Translations under genes and position numbers: made by a program
Shown here: piece by piece, positions 50,722 through 57,070 of the stretch
Layout of the letters: each line of letters starts with the position of its first letter
Numbering within the stretch: the stretch's first letter is position 1
Source: Anaerolineales bacterium
Lineage (GTDB): Bacteria > Chloroflexota > Anaerolineae > Anaerolineales > Villigracilaceae
NCBI GenBank assembly: GCA_015075725.1
Contig: JABTTV010000001.1
Coordinates: 372,001-436,000 of the forward strand
Length of the DNA stretch: 64,000 nucleotides
Direction of reading: 5' to 3'
Notes under the pieces: model-generated
Seen by the model: the letters and a program-made list of their open reading frames with translations, nothing else
Database searches by the model: none
What the model was told of the DNA's origin: nothing

Positions 50722-51609
50722 CTATTCTTTGAATCGGAAAGCTATCACAAGTGCTCGGTCTTGAAGTTCTGCTGGCACAATATTTGTTTCAGCCCATTGA
50801 AGCATAAGCTGGTTCATTTCTTCATCGTGCGCTATTTCGTTAAGAAATGGAGAATTTACATCCTTAGTAAAGTTAAAACTTGCAAATGGTCTCCAAACTA
50901 ATGCTGCGTTTGGCTTCGCAGAGGCTATAGTAGTAATACGAACGATTGATCTGTCTGGATTTATCCATTCCCAAACATAACCATAACCAGGTCGTTCAAC
51001 CCCATTTACGATATTTTTATATAAAAAACAACCAGCAAGGCGAAATGGTGCTTTGTCTGGATTTTTCTCAATAAGGTAAAGGCCTTCACCGTCAAAATTT
51101 AATTGATCATTGTAGGGGTCTTTCACATTTGGTTTAACCACTTCAACATTTAACCCAGTTAGAACATCTTCTGGAAATGGTTCGCCCTTTAGTTTGGCTG
51201 CCTGCCCTGGTCCGCCACGCAGGACATATTCTGTATCCATAACTATCCCACTGGCTTCTGCTTCTTCAACAGTTGCATAAAGTTTATATTTTAAAGAGTC
51301 AGCCAGTTCCCATTTTCCCTCTTCATTTTGCTATCCAACAGTTACTTGTTCCCCTGCTGGGTTTGTAACATAGTAAATAGGTTTTCCATTTTCATCCTGT
51401 CCCAATCTTGCCCCTTCGGGAATTCCCATTTTGTTGAGTTCGCTGTCCTTCTCCACCACCTCAGCAGGCAGGGCTGGTTCTGGGGTGGGGGTTTGGGTAG
51501 GCGTAGGCGTCAAGGTAACCGTCACCTCGGAGGTGATGGTCACCTGCGGGGTCGGGGTCGCGCAGGCTGTAAGGATAATGATGAGAAAGAAAATCGCAGA
51601 TCTTTTCAT
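50722..51609 (-). pseudogene. Lipoprotein gene interrupted by one in-frame amber codon
   Basis: From the ATG at 51609 the protein opens with a signal ending LTAC, a Thr/Pro linker, then a domain up to EQVTVG. A TAG at 51331-51333 interrupts the frame. The same frame continues without shift as QNEEGKWELADSLKYKLYAT and runs 200 more residues to 50722. A single TGG to TAG change would restore about 295 codons. The downstream part is intact, so the mutation looks recent, or the codon is read through. A nested palindrome of the type at 41630 sits in the linker at about 51513-51545. GC is about 43%. Confidence 0.7.
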
Positions 51610-51695
51610 GAGGTTCTCCCTGATAACAAACCATCCACGAATGGAAACCACGAATAAACGAATTCCATCGGGCATTCCATCACCCGCCAATGAAT

Positions 51696-52064
51696 TCAAT
51701 TCAATCGATATAGCAGGATGCCGTCCCGCTCTATATTGCGGCATAGGGAGAATCTCTCCTTCGACATTTGTTTCCACCTCTTGTCCGCGATCAGGAGCGA
51801 GTTCAGCAGGATGTCGTAATCGAGATCGATCTGGGAGGAAATTTTACTGATCGCTTTCTGCAACTGGCGGTCCTCGGTCTTCGCCAATATAAGCACATCC
51901 ACATCCGAGTCCGGTGTGCTGTTCCCCCGCGCTTTCGAGCCAAATAAGATTACCTCGACAATTTGCCGTTCCTGCCCAGCCAGCAATCGCTGGATGAATG
52001 TTTGCAGGGCTTCATTTTCTTTGGGCGTCATCTGGCTTAAAGCCAGCGGTTTCGCTGCAACCAT
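51696..52064 (-). CDS. MNT-type nucleotidyltransferase (probable antitoxin of a HEPN/MNT pair)
   Basis: The protein has 122 residues. The minimal nucleotidyltransferase motif is VILFGSKARGNSTPDSDVDVLIL, giving GSxARG and the DxD metal site. Small proteins of this type neutralise HEPN toxins, in known cases by adding AMP to them. It overlaps the HEPN gene upstream by 28 bases, which is typical for this pair. Confidence 0.88.
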   Translation of the reverse strand: MVAAKPLALSQMTPKENEALQTFIQRLLAGQERQIVEVILFGSKARGNSTPDSDVDVLILAKTEDRQLQKAISKISSQIDLDYDILLNSLLIADKRWKQMSKERFSLCRNIERDGILLYRLN

Positions 52065-52492
52065 TTTTCCACCTCCTCTACAAATTGTCCTGCTTTTTGC
52101 AGAAGTTCCAAAGCCGTTTCGTGATCGATATCGGTATTCAAATCGTAATCGCCCCGCTGCCGCGAGTTGATCAAATCCTCATAAATTTCGCTCAACCCGG
52201 CGGGAAGTTCGCCGGTTTTTATGAACCGCTGGCGAAAAACGCTGATGACGCCGCTGTGTTTACTGCGCGCTTCGCCAAGAGTCGATAACAGGGCGTTTGC
52301 GGCATAGAAAACCGCGTAATAGGAGCGGTTGACGCTGGACATGAAAAACTTGTTATCGAGATTCACCTTCCCTGAATCCAACGCTTCATGCGCATTCTCG
52401 ATATACAATTGGACTTCGCGCTTGTTTTCTCTTCCCATATGCATAGAACGAAAACCTTCCTGGGTGTGCGCGCCGAAAAGCGCTGCCTTCAT
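52037..52492 (-). CDS. HEPN-domain protein (probable toxin of a HEPN/MNT pair)
   Basis: The protein has 151 residues, helical. The HEPN core is SSVNRSYYAVFYAANALLS with RSKHSGVISVF and SRQRGDYDLN. The canonical RX4-6H RNase motif is not evident, so RNase activity is uncertain. An extended -10 (TGGTAAAAT) ends 6 bases before the ATG at 52492, so a leaderless start is likely. In-frame ATGs at 52444 and 52438, after an aggaagg, are alternatives. Confidence 0.85.
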   Translation of the reverse strand: MKAALFGAHTQEGFRSMHMGRENKREVQLYIENAHEALDSGKVNLDNKFFMSSVNRSYYAVFYAANALLSTLGEARSKHSGVISVFRQRFIKTGELPAGLSEIYEDLINSRQRGDYDLNTDIDHETALELLQKAGQFVEEVEKWLQRNRWL

Positions 52493-52549
52493 AAAATCAT
52501 TTTACCATTTTTGAGAAGTGGGATCACAGCCGCCTACGGCAGGTTTGTA

Positions 52550-53218
52550 TCAGCCCGTCTTATCTTTATACCCGCACAACTCCCTGACCGGGCACTTGGG
52601 ACACAGCGGCTTCCTTGCATTGCACACCTCCCGTCCCAAACGGATGATGTTTAAGTGCGCCGCGTAATACGTCTCGGGCGGGAAGACCGACTCAAGATGC
52701 GGATGCGCCTGCTCGACGGTCATCTTTTCGGGGCACAAGCCGATACGACCGGTGACGCGATAAACATGCGTATCCACAGGGAAGGCGGGCTTACCTAAAG
52801 AGAAACATAAAACAATCGCGGCGGTCTTTGGTCCCACACCGTTGAACTTGGTCAGCCAGTTTCGGGCATCTTCAACTGAAAGTTCTTTGAGAAAACTCAG
52901 ATCGAGCGAGCCGCGCTCCCTTGTAATTTCTTTCAAAACCTGTTGAATGCGCGGACCTTTTTGGTTTGCCAGCCCTGCCGGTTTGATGGCTTCGATAACA
53001 TCCTTTTCCTTCGCGTCCCGCACAGATTCCCAGGTTGGGAATTTCGCGCGCAGGGCGTCGAATGCCCGGTCACGATTGACGTCGTTGGTGTTCTGCGAAA
53101 GGATGGTCGAGACCAGTTCGTCAATGGCAGGCAGGGGATTCCGCCAGATCGGTTCGCCGAAGGCTTCGAGAAGGGTTTTATGGATTTGCAGGGCAAGTTG
53201 GTTGATATTGGTCATCAT
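52550..53218 (-). CDS. nth: Endonuclease III
   Basis: The protein has 222 residues. The helix-hairpin-helix reads LTKFNGVGPKTAAIVL, with the catalytic Lys, and the catalytic Asp lies in FPVDTHVYRV. The iron-sulfur cluster motif is C-x6-C-x2-C-x5-C in CNARKPLCPKCPVRELC. It removes oxidised pyrimidines and nicks abasic sites. TACAAT lies 5 bases before the first of two adjacent ATGs, with no Shine-Dalgarno. Confidence 0.95.
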   Translation of the reverse strand: MMTNINQLALQIHKTLLEAFGEPIWRNPLPAIDELVSTILSQNTNDVNRDRAFDALRAKFPTWESVRDAKEKDVIEAIKPAGLANQKGPRIQQVLKEITRERGSLDLSFLKELSVEDARNWLTKFNGVGPKTAAIVLCFSLGKPAFPVDTHVYRVTGRIGLCPEKMTVEQAHPHLESVFPPETYYAAHLNIIRLGREVCNARKPLCPKCPVRELCGYKDKTG

Positions 53219-53477
53219 AATGAATTGTAATCGCAGGGTCGCCCTGCTGTTGAATGTATACTGACTACGGGAACAAATTGCGCTTTTTCAAGTTCGAGTT
53301 CTTAACGCAAAGGCGCAGAGGCGCGAAGGAAAACCTATTGAATCTTTGCGGCTTGGCGACTTTGCGTCAAAAGAAAACCGCAATTAATGACCGCGCCTAA
53401 TATGATCCATCGACAGGGCGACCCTTTCTTTGGGGTATGGGTTTTGTTTAATCTTGACGGGTCGCCCCTACAACAAT
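53219..53477. repeat. Repeat-rich intergenic region between nth and ribY
   Basis: There is no gene here. A gcaggg-tcg-ccctgc palindrome lies at 53233-53247. An imperfect palindrome of the gacgcaaag family lies at 53297-53371. An inverted pair agggcgaccc / gggtcgcccct spans 53414-53471. The last is related to the gtaggggcga repeats at 45715 and 57011. Confidence 0.7.
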
Positions 53478-54455
53478 TTACGGCACGAACTCGTTCGTGA
53501 ACGCCTTGCTCAAATCAACGGGTCCGGGGATCATACCCATCTTCACCAGCAATTTGTTCATGTTCTCCCATGCCTGCGGGTCCGAAAGACCGATGCGCTC
53601 CGCCTGCCAAAACTCGATGGAGGTGTTCAAAACCTGCATCTGAACATCTTTGTTCTGGTCATCGAGATTCTCCACATACTTCGCGCTGATCGCGTACGCC
53701 TCATCGGGATCCGCGATCGCATCCTCGATGCCGCGAGCCAGCGCGCGCGTCATGGCGCGGATCAACTCCGGTTCGTTCGCAATGGTCATTTCGCTTGTGA
53801 CCAGACCATTGGAGGTCAATTGGGCATAATCCGAAACACGCAATTCGGTGAACTCAAACCCCTGCGCGCGCAGGACAATGGGTTCATTGGCGGTGTAAAC
53901 CACCACCACATCGCTCGCATCTGTCGCAAATGATTCGACCTGATTGAACCCGATCGCGTCGTATGTTACTTCGGATGAACCAACACCTGCCGTAAATAAT
54001 AAAGCTTCCACCCCGATGTAATTCGCGCCGAACAAGCCCGGCAACCCGATCTCTTTTCCCCGCAAGTCTTCGGGCGATTCGATTCCAAGTCCGGGTTTTG
54101 TTACCACCGAGATCGGGAATTTCTGATACCACGCAAATGCATACACCACGGGCAGTCCCTGCGAGCGCGCCAGCAAGACCTGCTCCCCCGAAGCCACCGT
54201 GAACGGAATCTCGCCCGCGCCCGTCAACGCCACGCCGTCGGTCTCGAACGAATAATCAAATTGGAGTTCGATGCCTTCTTCCACAAAATATCCCTTATCC
54301 ACCGCGACATAGAAAGGCGCATACTGGACGTTTGGGATGTAGCCCATCGGCAATTTGATGCGACGAAGTTCCCCAGCCTCATTCGCGGAATTTGAGTTGG
54401 CGCATCCCATCAGGCCGAGCGCCAGCCCGAGCATGAGCAAAACCATTTTCTTCAT
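53478..54455 (-). CDS. ribY: RibY-type substrate-binding lipoprotein (riboflavin precursor uptake)
   Basis: The protein has 325 residues. A lipobox (GLMGC) is followed by an NMT1/THI5-like binding domain: MGYIPNVQYAPFYVAVDKGYF (near 54330), then FTVASGEQVLLARSQGLPVV and GKEIGLPGLFGANYIGV. It is the last gene of the riboswitch-controlled pair. FMN-riboswitch-linked RibXY systems have been described in Chloroflexi and predicted to take up riboflavin or a precursor. The flavin role is therefore from context; the fold alone would also fit thiamine-precursor binding. Confidence 0.85.
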   Translation of the reverse strand: MKKMVLLMLGLALGLMGCANSNSANEAGELRRIKLPMGYIPNVQYAPFYVAVDKGYFVEEGIELQFDYSFETDGVALTGAGEIPFTVASGEQVLLARSQGLPVVYAFAWYQKFPISVVTKPGLGIESPEDLRGKEIGLPGLFGANYIGVEALLFTAGVGSSEVTYDAIGFNQVESFATDASDVVVVYTANEPIVLRAQGFEFTELRVSDYAQLTSNGLVTSEMTIANEPELIRAMTRALARGIEDAIADPDEAYAISAKYVENLDDQNKDVQMQVLNTSIEFWQAERIGLSDPQAWENMNKLLVKMGMIPGPVDLSKAFTNEFVP

Positions 54456-54477
54456 TACAGAGTCTCCTTTGCTTTCA

Positions 54478-54508
54478 GACCTGACAGGTTTTAGAAACCT
54501 GTCAGGTC
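54478..54508. repeat. acctgacaggt hairpin between ribX and ribY
   Basis: Arms gacctgacaggttt (54478-54491) and aaacctgtcaggtc (54495-54508) pair perfectly around a 3-base loop. A second hairpin with the same core is at 55294-55323, before ribX. It could stabilise or separate the two messages. Confidence 0.8.
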
Positions 54509-54516
54509 TCGATCAT

Positions 54517-55281
54517 TTATTTCTGCCACTTCAAGAACCTTCTCTCCAAAAGCGTAACAACGCCGTACAAACTCAAAGCCAGCGTGATCAACATAAACAC
54601 CGCCACAAAGACCATGGACGTGTCGTACTGAAAATCACCCAGTTGCAGTAAAAAGCCAAGCCCCTGGTCGGCGTCCACCAGCTCACCGACGATGGCGCCG
54701 ATGACCGACAACGTCGCGCCGATGCGAAGTCCACCCAGCAGGATGGGCAGGGATGCGGGTAATTCGAGCTTCCACAAAATCTGCCAGCGCGTGGCGCGGA
54801 GGGAGACCATCAGATCGTGCAGGGATGCCGAAACCGCACGGACGCCGACGATGGTATTGACCAGCACCGGGAAAAATACGATCAATGCGCAGATGATGAC
54901 CTTCGAAAGAATCCCGTCCCCGAGCCAGATGACGAGCAACGGCGCGATCGCCACAATGGGAATCGCCTGGCTTGCCACAAGGTACGGTGAAAGAATCCGC
55001 TCGAGCGATCGCGATTTGGCAAGGGCGTATCCGACGATGGTGGCAAAACAAACACCGACCAGAAGGCCAAGTAGTACCTCTGAAAGCGTAATTCCGGTGT
55101 GATAGAGCAGGCTGCCGTCATTCAAGGCTTTAAGAAATCGATTCCACACATCTGCGGGCGACGGCAGGATGAATTTGGGTAATCGACTCGCTCGAACGAT
55201 CCATGCCCAGAGCGGAATCGCAAGCAGGATGGAAGCGAATCCAAGCCAGCGTGAGAGGGAGTGCAGGGTTTTGGTTTTCAT
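54517..55281 (-). CDS. ribX: RibX-type ABC permease (NitT/TauT family)
   Basis: The protein has 254 residues with six membrane segments. The BPD_transp_1 EAA-like region reads VGVRAVSASLHDLMVSLRATRWQILWKLELPASLP (around 54750-54850). It is the first gene after the FMN riboswitch and is followed by ribY. No ATPase gene is adjacent. A ccaggaaat ribosome site precedes the ATG. Confidence 0.87.
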   Translation of the reverse strand: MKTKTLHSLSRWLGFASILLAIPLWAWIVRASRLPKFILPSPADVWNRFLKALNDGSLLYHTGITLSEVLLGLLVGVCFATIVGYALAKSRSLERILSPYLVASQAIPIVAIAPLLVIWLGDGILSKVIICALIVFFPVLVNTIVGVRAVSASLHDLMVSLRATRWQILWKLELPASLPILLGGLRIGATLSVIGAIVGELVDADQGLGFLLQLGDFQYDTSMVFVAVFMLITLALSLYGVVTLLERRFLKWQK

Positions 55282-55293
55282 GATTTCCTGGAA

Positions 55294-55323
55294 ACCTGAC
55301 AGGTATTGGAAAACCTGTCAGGT
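55294..55323. repeat. acctgacaggt hairpin just upstream of ribX
   Basis: Arms acctgacaggt (55294-55304) and acctgtcaggt (55313-55323) pair perfectly. The hairpin ends 12 bases before the ribX ATG, so it could also influence translation. Confidence 0.75.
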
Positions 55324-55334
55324 CTTAAGCAAAA

Positions 55335-55365
55335 ACGCCTCAGAGTAGATAAATCTCCGGGGCGT
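55335..55365 (-). terminator. Second terminator-like hairpin in the ribX leader
   Basis: On the minus strand, acgcc and ggcgt close a stem with inner aga/tct pairs, followed by TTTTTGC. The stem is short and partly mismatched. Confidence 0.4.
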
Positions 55366-55417
55366 GGGAACAGGCTCAAGTCTGGGAATGAGGCGCGCAA
55401 ATCCGCAGAATCAAAAT

Positions 55418-55442
55418 CCCGAAAACAACAATCGTTTTCGGG
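55418..55442 (-). terminator. Candidate riboswitch-controlled terminator
   Basis: On the minus strand, cccgaaaac and gttttcggg pair in a 9-bp stem followed by attttgatt. It lies about 40 bases downstream of the FMN aptamer and upstream of ribX, where a ligand-controlled terminator is expected. Confidence 0.55.
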
Positions 55443-55481
55443 GCGCGAATCCACACAAATCCCGTACAGGCTTGTGTCGAT

Positions 55482-55611
55482 ACCTTCTCTCATCCAGACT
55501 ATAACTGTCGGCTCCGGAGTTGCGCCGGATCATGTGCCTAAGCACTCGTGGGCTCTACCACCGATCGGGAATTCACGCTTTTTGCGGTGCGTGTCACCCT
55601 GCCCCGAAGGT
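55482..55611 (-). promoter_or_regulatory. FMN riboswitch (RFN element)
   Basis: On the minus strand the P1 stem is accttc/gaaggt. Between the arms all RFN landmarks appear in order: cggggcagggtg, gaattcccgatcggtggt, agagcccacgag, ccggcgcaactccggagccg, and acagttatagtctggatgag. The element spans 130 bases. FMN binding would turn off the downstream ribXY transporter genes. Confidence 0.95.
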
Positions 55612-55631
55612 TATTTAAATTTGTGAATGTC

Positions 55632-55660
55632 ATTATAGCCACCCGCGGTATGTCTGTCAA
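55632..55660 (-). promoter_or_regulatory. Consensus promoter of the ribXY operon
   Basis: On the minus strand TTGACA (55655-55660), a 17-base spacer and TATAAT (55632-55637) match the sigma70 consensus exactly. Transcription would start about 14-18 bases before the FMN aptamer. Confidence 0.92.
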
Positions 55661-55733
55661 TTCAAGAAACGGTTTCTTTTTGAAAATTAAATTCTGTAAT
55701 TTTTACGCTGTTCATCCATCGTATAATGAAGCC

Positions 55734-56438
55734 ATGCGAATGGAATCGCTCCCTGTGCAAGGCAGAGCCAGACCGGTCGTTTACCCTGATGCGTTGGATG
55801 AGTTGAAGGAAGCATGGAGACTGCTTGGCTTTCCCGAGTCGCAACCGACCATTGTGATCGTCGGCGGGGCGGGCGGGATGAGCGATGGGGATGTCGCCGC
55901 GGTGCAGACTTTCTTCGAGAAACATCTTCTGCCGTTTGCGCTGATCAAAAATGCAGTCATCCTCGACGGCGGCACGGATACAGGCGTGATGGCTGCATTG
56001 GGGCGCGCGTGCGAGGCTGGAGGCGTGGAGGATTTCCCAATGATCGGTGTGACCGCGCGCGATATCGAGAATGTGGAAACCATGCTGGAGCCGCATCATT
56101 CGCATTTCATCTTTTGTCCCGGATCGAAATGGGGCGACGAATCGGAATGGATCGCGGCGGCAGCCAGCGCCTTGTGCGATTCCCTGCCGACAGTGGCGGT
56201 ATTGATCAACGGCGGGCAGATCACATGGGAGGATGCGCGAAATAACGTCCAATATGGGCGCCCGGTGCTGATCGCCGAGGGAAGCGGGCGCACGGCGGAT
56301 GTGATCGCGAGTACCAGTCTGGGAATTGGCACCGATTCGAAAGCCCTGGCTTTGATCCGCACAGGCAGGGTGCATGTGGCGAATTTTTTCCGGGATGCGA
56401 ACCATTTCATCAAAAAGATGGATGAGCTGATGAAATAG
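55734..56438 (+). CDS. SLOG-superfamily protein, LSDAT_prok type
   Basis: The protein has 234 residues with a Rossmann-like fold. Motifs are TIVIVGGAGGMSDGD, VILDGGTDTGVMAALGRA, VLINGGQITWEDARNNVQ and GRPVLIAEGSGRTADVIA. These match the prokaryotic LSDAT group of SLOG proteins, relatives of the TRPM channel N-terminus thought to sense nucleotide-derived ligands. No effector domain is fused. TATAAT (55722-55727) ends 6 bases before the ATG, with no ribosome site. Longer starts would overlap the riboswitch and are rejected. A terminator follows. Confidence 0.85.
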   Translation: MRMESLPVQGRARPVVYPDALDELKEAWRLLGFPESQPTIVIVGGAGGMSDGDVAAVQTFFEKHLLPFALIKNAVILDGGTDTGVMAALGRACEAGGVEDFPMIGVTARDIENVETMLEPHHSHFIFCPGSKWGDESEWIAAAASALCDSLPTVAVLINGGQITWEDARNNVQYGRPVLIAEGSGRTADVIASTSLGIGTDSKALALIRTGRVHVANFFRDANHFIKKMDELMK

Positions 56439-56440
56439 TA

Positions 56441-56469
56441 AAAAGGACGAGTTTGCGGCTCGTCCTTTT
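56441..56469 (+). terminator. Intrinsic terminator after the SLOG gene
   Basis: Arms aaaaggacgag (56441-56451) and ctcgtcctttt (56459-56469) form an 11-bp stem, followed by tattt. It may also serve the convergent acetyltransferase gene. Confidence 0.88.
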
Positions 56470-56491
56470 TATTTCTCCTGCTCCCGGATCT

Positions 56492-56992
56492 TTATCTTAA
56501 CCTCGCCATTGCATACACATCCACATATTGACCATCACGGTAGGCGAAGTTTTTGAACATCCCTTCCGTGACGAAACCGAATTTATTGTATAAGGCTATC
56601 GCGGGCGGATTATCGGTAAACACTTCCAGCTCGAGGCGGGAGAGATTGAGCCAGTTATCGGCAAGGTCGATCACAGCCTGCATCAACGCGGAACCGACTC
56701 CCCTGCCCTGCCAATCGTCGCGGACTGCCATGCCGATCTGACCAACATGCCTGCGGCGCGGATGGTTCGGGAACGTGAATAGACCAATCTGCCCCACGAC
56801 CTCGGCATCGAGGCAAGCGACGAGATTGAATGATCCTTCCGGCGGGTCGGCAAGTCGTTTTTGCCATCGGTCTGAAGATGGAAATGGAAGTTGAAGCGTG
56901 CCCCAGATCGCTTTGGGTCCGGTAAAGATTCTTTGGAACGCTTCGGCGTCCGATGCTTCGGCGCGGCGGACAGTGATGGCGGGTTTGTCCAT
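56492..56992 (-). CDS. GNAT-family N-acetyltransferase
   Basis: The protein has 166 residues. The acetyl-CoA motif is QIGMAVRDDWQGRGVGSALMQAVI, followed by LELEVFTDNPPAIALYNKFGF. The target could be an amino group on a small molecule or protein N-terminus. The ATG at 56992 has a ttggagg ribosome site; an earlier GTG at 57025 lies in the adjacent palindromic repeat and is rejected. Confidence 0.92.
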   Translation of the reverse strand: MDKPAITVRRAEASDAEAFQRIFTGPKAIWGTLQLPFPSSDRWQKRLADPPEGSFNLVACLDAEVVGQIGLFTFPNHPRRRHVGQIGMAVRDDWQGRGVGSALMQAVIDLADNWLNLSRLELEVFTDNPPAIALYNKFGFVTEGMFKNFAYRDGQYVDVYAMARLR

Positions 56993-57010
56993 GACAACCT
57001 CCAAAATAAT

Positions 57011-57064
57011 GTAGGGGCGACACACCCAGTACCTGCGGTCTGGGCAGGTGTGTGTCGCCCCTAC
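57011..57064. repeat. Inverted repeat of the gtaggggcga family
   Basis: Arms gtaggggcgacacac (57011-57025) and its exact complement (57050-57064) flank a 24-base centre. It lies between valS and the acetyltransferase gene and overlaps no gene. Confidence 0.85.
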
Positions 57065-57070
57065 AAAAAC

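Noticed and set aside
55278..55493. 71-residue leader peptide before ribX
   Set aside because: The frame overlaps the riboswitch end and terminator stems; no ribosome site is present.
55548..55733. Longer start for the SLOG protein
   Set aside because: It would place coding sequence over the FMN riboswitch and promoter, and the added residues match nothing.
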